DNA of 64,000 nucleotides from Acidimicrobiia bacterium (lineage in GTDB: Bacteria; Actinomycetota; Acidimicrobiia; Acidimicrobiales; MedAcidi-G1): assembly GCA_012959995.1 (NCBI GenBank), contig DUCC01000014.1, positions 735 to 64,734 on the forward strand, read 5' to 3'. Of the stretch, positions 17,323 through 24,343 are shown piece by piece. The first letter of the stretch is position 1, and each line of letters opens with the position of its first letter. A program made the position numbers and the translations under genes. The notes beneath the pieces were generated by a model that made no database searches, was not told the origin of the DNA, and worked only from the letters and a program-made list of their open reading frames with translations.

Positions 17323-17328
17323 TACGAT
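17323..17328 (+). promoter_or_regulatory. -10 box TACGAT, leaderless promoter of the metalloprotease gene
   Basis: TACGAT, six bases (GCCCTT), then ATG at 17335. Confidence 0.5.
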
Positions 17329-17334
17329 GCCCTT

Positions 17335-18600
17335 ATGAACAGCAATCAACTACCCGAAGACCCATTTGATGACGAATCAAAAGACCCGTTCGCCCAACTC
17401 AACCACCTTTTCGAAACCCTAAACCAGCAAGGAACAGGCGGGTTTGACCAACTCTCCAACCTTGACCCCACCGCCCGAGCCCGCGAAATAGCTCGCTCCA
17501 TAGCCGCCGAAGGGCAACCCGAAGCCAACGTAGACCCCGTAATGCGCATGGAATACGAACAACTCGCTCGAGTCGCTCAACTCCAAGTAGAAAACCACAC
17601 CGGCCTACTCATCAACCGCGGCCAACCCCTAGTCATCGAACCCCTCACCCGAGGCGCCTGGGCCGAACGCAGCATCACTGCCCTCGAACCACTGCTAGCC
17701 AAAATGACCGGCGCCCTCAACCAAGACCTCCCCGAAAACTTCACCCTGGACCTCCCCGAAGAAATCGCTGCCCAACTTCCCCCCGAACTCCGCCAATCAC
17801 TCGGCCAAATGTTCTCCACCTTTGCCCCCATGATGACCAGCATTACCACCGGCACCATGGTGGGCCGCCTCGCCCAACGCAGCCTGGGCAGCTATGACCT
17901 GCCCATCCCCCGAGCCGACGACCACCTGCTGCTCGTCGCCCCAAATATTGAAGAGTTCGGCAACGACTGGAGCCTGCGCAGCGAAGACCTCCACCTCTGG
18001 GTATGCCTCCACGAAACTCTGCACCACGCATTGTTCGGCATCCCCCACGTACGCAAAGCCATAAGCGACCTCCTCAGCCGCCACGCCGCCGGTTTTCAAA
18101 ACGACCCCGACATCCTGCAACGCTCCCTCGAAGACATCGGCATAGACCTCCAAGGCGGCCCCGAAAACCCCCCCAACTTTTCACAAATGCTCGACCCCGA
18201 AACCATTCTGGGGGCCGTGCAATCCCCTGATCAAAAAGCCCTCCTGCCCTACCTCGAAGCCCAAGTAGCGGCCATCATCGGCTACGTCGACCACCTCATG
18301 GACGAAATAGGCACCGGGCTCATCGCCAACTACCCCATGATCACCGAAGCCTTACGACGCCGCCGAGTAGAAACCCACGAAGCCGATCGATTTGTCGAAA
18401 AAATATTAGGCCTCAACCTGACCCAAGACCAAGTAGACCGCGGCGCCTCCTTTGTCGAAGGGATCATCCAATGGGGAGGCCACAACGAGCTCAACCGTTT
18501 ATGGGAAGAAGCCCGCTTTTTACCCACCCCAAACGAAATAGACAACCCACGCCTCTGGCTAGCTCGCATCTCGCTACCCGAAGACCCCACAGAAAACTAA
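17335..18600 (+). CDS. DUF2342 zinc-dependent metalloprotease-like protein
   Basis: A 421-residue actinobacterial protein of the DUF2342 / putative zinc hydrolase family. The zinc motif HETLH sits in VCLHETLHHALFG (about residues 223-235). The N-terminal third is acidic and polar and the rest is helical; there is no signal peptide. Family members are widespread in actinobacteria, including coenzyme F420 makers, but no activity is established. Stop codons of this gene and the convergent MFS gene lie inside the small palindrome AAAACTA-AC-TAGTTTT (18593-18608), which may act as a weak terminator. Confidence 0.85.
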   Translation: MNSNQLPEDPFDDESKDPFAQLNHLFETLNQQGTGGFDQLSNLDPTARAREIARSIAAEGQPEANVDPVMRMEYEQLARVAQLQVENHTGLLINRGQPLVIEPLTRGAWAERSITALEPLLAKMTGALNQDLPENFTLDLPEEIAAQLPPELRQSLGQMFSTFAPMMTSITTGTMVGRLAQRSLGSYDLPIPRADDHLLLVAPNIEEFGNDWSLRSEDLHLWVCLHETLHHALFGIPHVRKAISDLLSRHAAGFQNDPDILQRSLEDIGIDLQGGPENPPNFSQMLDPETILGAVQSPDQKALLPYLEAQVAAIIGYVDHLMDEIGTGLIANYPMITEALRRRRVETHEADRFVEKILGLNLTQDQVDRGASFVEGIIQWGGHNELNRLWEEARFLPTPNEIDNPRLWLARISLPEDPTEN

Positions 18601-19944
18601 CTAGTTTTTCGGATCATCCTCTTGGCGATCCCACAACGGCAACTGCCCATCAGCACGATCCGACGTCACCGGAGTAGGCCGTACCCGCACCCCGCGAAGA
18701 GAAAGTAAATACCACAACAACGACACCGCAGCCAACGAAGCCACCCCGCCAAAACCCACATAAACCGGGAACGGCAACACCGTCGCCAACAAAGCCCCCA
18801 CCGACCAACTCATTTGAAAACGAGCCTCGTAACGGGCAAAAAATCGCCCATAGTTTGCATCGGGAGCATCACGCTGCACCAACGAATCAAAAGCCAACTT
18901 CGCACTGCTCGCCGAAACCGCAATCACCCCCGACGCCAACACCGCACCCCACACATTGCGCAAAAATGAGGCACCCAACAACCCTAAAAAAGTGAGCAAC
19001 AAGAAACGCAAAATAATGTGCTCCTCCACCACCCTTCTCCGCAACAAGGGCACCGTTTTTGCCCCCAACAACACTCCCAACCCAGCCGCCAACATGACCA
19101 AAGCAAAATGCCACGGCGGCGCCCCAGGCGTACCAAAAACAGTTTGGCCCCGCACAAAACCGGTCGCCGCACCCGCCGCACGACCCAACCCCTCCAACGG
19201 CAAACCCTCTTCGCCGCCTCGCAAAGCAAAAGCCAACAAAAAAGTAACAAAACCCACCGCAGCTCGCAAAAAAGTCATAGAACGCGCCGTCAACACAATA
19301 CTTCTGGCCGCTAACTCAAGGCGCTCCTTAACTGGCTCGTCTTCAACCGCCACCTTAGGAACCTGCAAGAAATAAAGCGCCGCCAAAGCAAAACCCCCCA
19401 CCGCAGCCCAAGCCGGCCAATTCGCTCCCCCCAACAAAGCCAAACCCCCAATACCCGCCCCCACCATGGAACTCAACGCACTAGCCAAACTCATCTTGGC
19501 ATTGGCATGCACCAAAGCAACTTCTGATCGCACCAAATTCGGCACCAACGCACTTTTGGCCACCGAATAACTTTTTTGCAAAATAAGAAAACCAAAAGCC
19601 TCAGGGAACAACAATAACCCCGTCAAATGTCGGGTCATTAACCACGCCAGCACCGCACGACCCACCACAGTAAAAAGAATCATGGCCCGACGGCCACCAC
19701 GAGCCCGATCAATCAACGGGCCAATAAACGGCGTCACCACAGCAAACGGAGCAATGGTCAACACCAGATACAAAGCCACCCGCCAACGCGCCGCACTAGG
19801 GTCAATCGAGAAAAAAACCGACCCGGCTAAAGCCACCGCAATCATGGCATCGGCCATAGCCGCTACCGCATGAGCCCGCGCCATCCGAGTAAACGGCGTC
19901 AACCACGGCTTCGGATTAACTGCAGCAGAAGAAGGACTGGTCAC
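18601..19944 (-). CDS. MFS transporter
   Basis: A 447-residue permease with about twelve hydrophobic segments. GPLIDRARGGRRAMI after the second segment is the MFS loop 2-3 motif (D-R-x-G-R-R). The tail after about residue 425 is polar. The GTG start at 19944 lies 6 bases after TAGCCT. No neighbour indicates the substrate; drug or metabolite efflux is possible. Confidence 0.85.
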   Translation of the reverse strand: MTSPSSAAVNPKPWLTPFTRMARAHAVAAMADAMIAVALAGSVFFSIDPSAARWRVALYLVLTIAPFAVVTPFIGPLIDRARGGRRAMILFTVVGRAVLAWLMTRHLTGLLLFPEAFGFLILQKSYSVAKSALVPNLVRSEVALVHANAKMSLASALSSMVGAGIGGLALLGGANWPAWAAVGGFALAALYFLQVPKVAVEDEPVKERLELAARSIVLTARSMTFLRAAVGFVTFLLAFALRGGEEGLPLEGLGRAAGAATGFVRGQTVFGTPGAPPWHFALVMLAAGLGVLLGAKTVPLLRRRVVEEHIILRFLLLTFLGLLGASFLRNVWGAVLASGVIAVSASSAKLAFDSLVQRDAPDANYGRFFARYEARFQMSWSVGALLATVLPFPVYVGFGGVASLAAVSLLWYLLSLRGVRVRPTPVTSDRADGQLPLWDRQEDDPKN

Positions 19945-19950
19945 AGCAAC

Positions 19951-19956
19951 AGGCTA
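19951..19956 (-). promoter_or_regulatory. -10 box TAGCCT, leaderless promoter of the MFS gene
   Basis: TAGCCT, six bases (GTTGCT), then GTG at 19944. Confidence 0.5.
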
Positions 19957-20016
19957 CGGGGTGGCCACAAAACGCTCACCACCAACGCAACAAAATTACC
20001 GCCACCAACACCTGCG

Positions 20017-20808
20017 CTAAAGCCCCGCCGGCCCATGCCAACCCTCCACCGGCAAATCCGCCACCTGCGCCGAAGGAGGAGCTAACGCCGTAACCGTGGC
20101 ATAGCCCTTACGTAGCCACGCAGAATCCGTACCGTGAGGAATATCGCCGCTAGTCGGCAAAAGATCAATATCTATACCATGCTCGTCCCTACCCACAATG
20201 CTGGTATGCACTCCGCCCACCGGAGCCAAATCGCAATGACGCAACCCCAAAACCTGGTGATGCTCAATATTAGGAACATTAAGATTCAACACCGTTTTCG
20301 CCGGAGCTTCGGGCAGCCACTGCAACAACGGAGCAGCCATTTGGGTCGCCGTTTCCCACCGCCACAAACCATGATGATCATCAGCGCCATCGCCCAAACT
20401 CACCGCCAACGCTGAGCGCTCAAACTTCGCCGCCACCAAAGCCGCCGCCACCGTGGCCGAATGCAAAGTAGATCGACCCGTATTAGGACCCTGATTAACC
20501 CCCGACACCACCAAATCAGGCGGATCGCCAAAACCACCCAACATCGCCAACATGACAATTAACGCCGGAGGCGCCTCCACCGCGGAAACTTCCCAATCTT
20601 CTAAACCCGGCAACTCAACCCGCCGCACCGGCACCCGCGAAGGATCATCCAAAGGCCCCAAAGCAGCAGCCGCCCCACTCCAATTAATAGCCGGCGCCGC
20701 CACCACCGGCACAAAACCAGCCTCCGCCACCATGGCCGCTAAAGCCGCCACCCCCGGGGAATCAATCCCATCATCGTTGGTAACTAGTATTCGTTTCGGG
20801 CTATTCAC
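20017..20808 (-). CDS. surE: 5'/3'-nucleotidase SurE
   Basis: A 263-residue survival protein that dephosphorylates nucleoside monophosphates in the cytoplasm. LVTNDDGIDSPG (8-19) holds the metal-binding Asp pair, NWSG the Ser/Asn ligand region, and SGVNQGPNTG the later metal Asn. The start follows an AAAGGA site. It lies 11 bases after the PhoU-like gene on the same strand, so the two are probably co-transcribed. Confidence 0.9.
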   Translation of the reverse strand: MNSPKRILVTNDDGIDSPGVAALAAMVAEAGFVPVVAAPAINWSGAAAALGPLDDPSRVPVRRVELPGLEDWEVSAVEAPPALIVMLAMLGGFGDPPDLVVSGVNQGPNTGRSTLHSATVAAALVAAKFERSALAVSLGDGADDHHGLWRWETATQMAAPLLQWLPEAPAKTVLNLNVPNIEHHQVLGLRHCDLAPVGGVHTSIVGRDEHGIDIDLLPTSGDIPHGTDSAWLRKGYATVTALAPPSAQVADLPVEGWHGPAGL

Positions 20809-20819
20809 CAGGAATCCTT

Positions 20820-21488
20820 TTAAAGTCGCGTGTCCTCTGACTCATCAAAATAGTCAAGTTGATCAACTGGCATAACCACCGCCGAAACCACATTCAACGA
20901 ATGGGCCGAAATCCGCTTCAAAAACCGAAATAACAATGCCCGCGGCACCGCCAAAACCCCCGGCTCGGTGAAATGAATAAGCGCCTTAACCTTCTCATCA
21001 AAACCCCGACGCAGCTCGTCACCTCGACTTATGTAATCCCGAGCCCGCTCTTCATCTCGCGTAGCCAAAATTTCGCCCATTAAAGCGATACGAGAAGAAA
21101 CCTCGTCACGCAGGGCCAAAATCTCCTCAAAATCAGGAGAATCAACAAGCGACACTCCTTCCTCCGCTAAATCAAAAATGTTTTTGTTGTAATCCCCGAT
21201 GCGCTCCAGGTCTTTAACCATGTTCATAAAAACCAGCACCTCCGGAGTATCCGTGGCGCCATGCACCGAAGCATGCACCAACAAAGCTCGGCGAATCTCC
21301 ATTTCTGTCAAGTTGATTTGCCGATCAGTGCGCCGCACCTCCTCAGCCACCGTTTCTACCGCACCACCCGTAACGGCGTTCATGGCCAAATCAAAAGTAT
21401 GGCGGGCATCATTAACCATGCGCTGAACCTGCGCATCTATCTGCTCAAGCCCGCCCTCATCAGGACGTCGAAAAAAACTCATTACCAT
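20820..21488 (-). CDS. PhoU-domain protein
   Basis: A 222-residue helical protein with PhoU-type three-helix repeats (EVRRTDRQINLTEMEIRRAL and VFMNMVKDLERIGDYNKNI match the E/D-rich helices of PhoU). PhoU proteins restrain phosphate uptake. The next gene upstream on the same strand is a Na/Pi symporter, so this protein probably governs that transporter. ATG at 21488 has GGAG 8 bases upstream. Confidence 0.85.
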   Translation of the reverse strand: MVMSFFRRPDEGGLEQIDAQVQRMVNDARHTFDLAMNAVTGGAVETVAEEVRRTDRQINLTEMEIRRALLVHASVHGATDTPEVLVFMNMVKDLERIGDYNKNIFDLAEEGVSLVDSPDFEEILALRDEVSSRIALMGEILATRDEERARDYISRGDELRRGFDEKVKALIHFTEPGVLAVPRALLFRFLKRISAHSLNVVSAVVMPVDQLDYFDESEDTRL

Positions 21489-21558
21489 GTCATCAACTCC
21501 AATAGTTGGTTACTTGTTATTTTGACGGAAAAAAACTGAAATACCTCATTAGGAAACC

Positions 21559-22704
21559 TCATCGCAAAATCATTACTCCCGCCAACGGGATCACCACAAA
21601 CATGATCACCGTGTAAGCCACAGCCACCGACCGCCGCTCTGTCGCCACCTCAGCCAGACGCTCCGACAAATCAAGCGGAATACGCCGCAACACCCGCCAA
21701 GGATAAAACACGGCAATACCACTGATATTAAACAACGTGTGCACAATGGCCACACTGACCGCCGCCGGACTACCGGTAGCCAACGCCGCCAAAAGCGCCG
21801 TCACCGTAGTACCCACATTGGCGCCCAAAGTCACCGGATAAATATTTTCTAACGTCAAAACCCCGGAAGCCGCCAACGGCACCAACACCGAAGTGGTGAT
21901 AGACGAAGATTGCACCGCCACCGTAATAACCAACCCCAAGACCATCGCCACAAAGCCCGAACCAGCACCCAACGCTTTATTAATGGCGGCCTCAACCCGG
22001 TCAGCCACCAGCAATCGCATATTTTTTGTAATAAAGGCCAGCGCCACAAAAATAAACGCCAAACCCACAGCAATCATCAACCCACCTTTGAGGTCTCCAT
22101 GAGCCCCCAAACTGGACAACAAATCCTTCACCAAATTGGCCGGCAACTTCACCGCAGCCTTCAAAGGACTCTTAAAATCGCTACCCCCAGAGCCCACTAC
22201 CCGCTCAGTAATCCACAGCGAAGAAGAAGAAAGAAAACCGGTAGCTAATTCCAGCGGCAAAAAAACCGCCACCGTCAAAATATTGAAAAAATCGTGCACG
22301 GTGGCCGCCGCAAAAGCCCGGCGGAACTCGGCGTCTCGACGCACATGGCCCAACGAAGCCAACGTATTGGTCACCGTGGTACCCAAATTGGCGCCCATAA
22401 TCATAGGCACCGCATCACTCGTGCTGACCACACCAGAAGCCACCAAACCCACAATCACCGCCGTCGACACCGACGAAGACTGCACCAACACTGTGGCCAA
22501 CAAACCCACAAACAAACCAGCCAACGGGTTCGATATCCCCTGGAAAAGACCATCTACAAGATCGCTGCCCAGGCTCTTAAACCCGCCCCCCAACAAGTTG
22601 ACCCCGGTCAAAAACAAGTAAAGCAACGCCAAGACCAGCAGGCCACGAGCCGACGTCGGGATGATGCGAGGTTTTGAACCGTCCAATACTGTTTCATTCG
22701 CCAT
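21559..22704 (-). CDS. Sodium/phosphate symporter (Na/Pi cotransporter family)
   Basis: A 381-residue membrane protein of the PF02690 family (NptA/PhoU-associated type). It has the two inverted QSSS repeats: VLVQSSSVSTAVIVG in the first half and AVQSSSITTSVLVPL in the second, each followed by an NLGTT/NVGTT loop (MGANLGTTVTN, LGANVGTTVTA). These motifs form the sodium and phosphate site. I place the start at ATG 22704, 7 bases after TAGATT; the upstream in-frame stretch to 22782 is not conserved. A PhoU-like gene follows. Confidence 0.9.
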   Translation of the reverse strand: MANETVLDGSKPRIIPTSARGLLVLALLYLFLTGVNLLGGGFKSLGSDLVDGLFQGISNPLAGLFVGLLATVLVQSSSVSTAVIVGLVASGVVSTSDAVPMIMGANLGTTVTNTLASLGHVRRDAEFRRAFAAATVHDFFNILTVAVFLPLELATGFLSSSSLWITERVVGSGGSDFKSPLKAAVKLPANLVKDLLSSLGAHGDLKGGLMIAVGLAFIFVALAFITKNMRLLVADRVEAAINKALGAGSGFVAMVLGLVITVAVQSSSITTSVLVPLAASGVLTLENIYPVTLGANVGTTVTALLAALATGSPAAVSVAIVHTLFNISGIAVFYPWRVLRRIPLDLSERLAEVATERRSVAVAYTVIMFVVIPLAGVMILR

Positions 22705-22711
22705 TAAAAAC

Positions 22712-22717
22712 AATCTA
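22712..22717 (-). promoter_or_regulatory. -10 box TAGATT, leaderless promoter of the Na/Pi symporter
   Basis: TAGATT, seven bases, then ATG at 22704. Confidence 0.45.
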
Positions 22718-22878
22718 CCGACCAACCAAACCAACCTGTCTGCAACAAAGAAAAAGGTGAACAAAAAGTAAACACTTCTCATGTTTTAACCGTTTCTTTA
22801 CCGTGGCTTTATATGCCGTTCTGTACAAATAAGGCAGAAAAAGTAACCCAAACCCTAAAAATGAACGGCGGCAACAAC

Positions 22879-23133
22879 ATGAACACCACTTGGATGAAAC
22901 AAAGTACCTGCGCAAACTCCCCAGCAGACGTCTTTTTCCCCAGCGACGGCATGGGGGTTATTGTCGCCAAAGCCATTTGTGCCAACTGCCCAGTCACCGA
23001 ACCATGTCTGGAATACGCCCTCCGCAACCGGGTCGAACACGGGGTCTGGGGAGGCTGCTCAGAACGACAACGACGCAGGATATTAAAAGAACGCCGTCAA
23101 GCAAAGCAGCCACTTTCGGCCACCGCTGCTTAA
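22879..23133 (+). CDS. WhiB-family iron-sulfur transcriptional regulator
   Basis: A protein of about 84 residues that binds a [4Fe-4S] cluster and usually acts through the main sigma factor. The four cysteines follow the WhiB plan: STC, then AICANC and EPC (C-x2-C-x5-C), then the turn GVWGGCSERQRRR and a basic tail. An additional Cys replaces the usual hydrophobic residue after GVWGG. ATG at 22879 has GGCGG 8 bases upstream; ATGs at 22813 and 22861 are alternatives. Two hairpins follow the stop codon. Confidence 0.88.
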   Translation: MNTTWMKQSTCANSPADVFFPSDGMGVIVAKAICANCPVTEPCLEYALRNRVEHGVWGGCSERQRRRILKERRQAKQPLSATAA

Positions 23134-23142
23134 CAATCTCCG

Positions 23143-23169
23143 CCCAGAGCTACCCCCTCCAACTCTGGG
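23143..23169. terminator. Hairpin downstream of whiB
   Basis: CCCAGAG pairs with CTCTGGG across a 13-base loop; it is the first of two hairpins in the 100-base gap between convergent genes. Confidence 0.4.
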
Positions 23170-23180
23170 CCGAAAACCAC

Positions 23181-23210
23181 AATGGCCCTGGTTATTACAC
23201 CAGGGCCATT
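23181..23210. terminator. Strong hairpin, probable bidirectional terminator
   Basis: AATGGCCCTGG pairs perfectly with CCAGGGCCATT (11 bp) across an 8-base loop, followed by GATGATTTTA on the plus strand. It separates whiB from the convergent small gene. Confidence 0.65.
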
Positions 23211-23233
23211 GATGATTTTATAAACAAAAAGAA

Positions 23234-23509
23234 CTAAGCAGTCTCTTCTTCGTAGCCCAAGTCCCATGTGACCAACACGTTTTCACGCTCGCCATCACGG
23301 TTAATGCGCTCACGGTTACGACGAAACTGCGGATCGTGAGGCGGAAGCAACATCAAGCGAGCGCCAATACGGTCACGAAACGTCTCGATGAGTGCTCGAT
23401 CACCAAAAGTAGATTGCACCTCCCAATGAGGAGCAATCGGCCCAAGATAAACAATACGCACATCGCCCGCCGGGGGCTGTGGTTCAAGATTTTCAGAAAT
23501 ATCAGTCAT
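23234..23509 (-). CDS. Small hypothetical protein
   Basis: A 91-residue soluble protein that I do not recognise. It contains a conserved-looking core (VRIVYLGPIAPHWEVQS, FRDRIGARLMLLPPHDPQFR) and an acidic end. A TTAGGAG site lies 8 bases before the ATG. Located between whiB and tatA; no function is proposed. Confidence 0.65.
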   Translation of the reverse strand: MTDISENLEPQPPAGDVRIVYLGPIAPHWEVQSTFGDRALIETFRDRIGARLMLLPPHDPQFRRNRERINRDGERENVLVTWDLGYEEETA

Positions 23510-23561
23510 ACAAACGCTCCTAAAAACAACACTCTTAGAAAACCAAGAGCGCTAAATGCGG

Positions 23562-23747
23562 TCAATCAGTCTTTGTTGAATCATCAGCAGCTTCAGCGAC
23601 ACCCTCAGCGAGCCCCTTTTGAAGTTCCTTCTGCGCTCGACCCAAGTTGCGGGCCAACTTCGGAAGTTGACTCCCGCCAAAAAGCACTACCGCCAAAATA
23701 GCGACAATAATTAATTCGTTGCTGGAAAGCAATCCGATAATGTTCAT
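23562..23747 (-). CDS. tatA: Twin-arginine translocase subunit TatA/E
   Basis: A 61-residue protein. An N-terminal membrane helix (about 11-23) ends in the FGGSQLPKLARNLG hinge and amphipathic helix typical of TatA, followed by a short polar tail. It forms the pore part of the pathway that exports folded proteins. tatB/tatC are not in the window. ATG at 23747 lies 6 bases after TAGTCT. Confidence 0.9.
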   Translation of the reverse strand: MNIIGLLSSNELIIVAILAVVLFGGSQLPKLARNLGRAQKELQKGLAEGVAEAADDSTKTD

Positions 23748-23753
23748 ACCATC

Positions 23754-23759
23754 AGACTA
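23754..23759 (-). promoter_or_regulatory. -10 box TAGTCT, leaderless promoter of tatA
   Basis: TAGTCT, six bases (GATGGT), then ATG at 23747. Confidence 0.5.
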
Positions 23760-23813
23760 GCGGGATGCGCCGCCCAACCGGTACCGCCCCGGCAGAACCT
23801 CTAAGTAAAAACC

Positions 23814-24107
23814 TTAAGCAGATTCCGCTTGCTCAGCCGCAGCCGCAGCCGCAGCCCGCTCTAAAGCCCGTTGACGACGGATACGGCGACGTTCGCGTTC
23901 GCTCATTCCACCCCAAATACCGAACTTTTCACCATTTTGCAGAGCGAACTCCAAACAGTCAGGGCGCACCATGCAACTCTTGCAAACAGCCTTCGCCTCA
24001 CGGGTGCTGGCCCCACGCTCTGGAAAGAAAAGATCAGGATCAACCCCGAGACAGTTCGAAGAACCCTGCCATGAAGTATCCAAGTCAGGTTTAGCAAAAA
24101 TGCCCAT
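23814..24107 (-). CDS. WhiB-family iron-sulfur transcriptional regulator (second copy)
   Basis: A 97-residue WhiB protein. Cysteines are at NC, then AVCKSC and DC in the C-x2-C-x5-C arrangement; the turn FGIWGGMSERERRRIRRQR resembles WhiB1/WhiB2-type members, and an alanine-rich tail follows. ATG at 24107 has GGGGGAG about 10 bases upstream. Unlike many genes here it has a leader of some 70 bases, with a promoter at 24184-24212 and an inverted repeat in the leader (GGCATCC at 24128 with GGATGCC at 24167). Confidence 0.9.
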   Translation of the reverse strand: MGIFAKPDLDTSWQGSSNCLGVDPDLFFPERGASTREAKAVCKSCMVRPDCLEFALQNGEKFGIWGGMSERERRRIRRQRALERAAAAAAAEQAESA

Positions 24108-24183
24108 GATGTGCGATCTCCCCCGTAGGCATCCGCCAACCCACGTAACTTGTAGGCACCCCTCGTTGGATGCCAGTAATGTA

Positions 24184-24212
24184 ATTACACCACTGTTGTT
24201 CGCCAATTACAA
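24184..24212 (-). promoter_or_regulatory. Promoter of the second whiB gene, with inverted repeat
   Basis: -35 TTGTAA, 17 bases, -10 TGTAAT. The two hexamers lie in a larger inverted repeat (TGTAATT at 24180-24186 and AATTACA at 24205-24211), so a regulator could bind across the promoter; WhiB genes are often autoregulated. Confidence 0.5.
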
Positions 24213-24331
24213 GGGGAAATACGAGAAAACAAAGGATTTTTAGCCAAAACAGTCGATAAACCGGCTAATCAACCCCACAAACGACCGAGATAACAGCCGC
24301 GCCAAGCCCCCACAACGAAAAGTAACCCGGC

Positions 24332-24337
24332 TAGCGT
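24332..24337 (+). promoter_or_regulatory. -10 box TAGCGT, leaderless promoter of the GH2-like gene
   Basis: TAGCGT, six bases (AAACCC), then ATG at 24344. Confidence 0.5.
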
Positions 24338-24343
24338 AAACCC

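Noticed and set aside
22705-22782. Extra hydrophobic N-terminus of the Na/Pi symporter
   Set aside because: It is AT-rich, not conserved, and a leaderless promoter box places the start at 22704.
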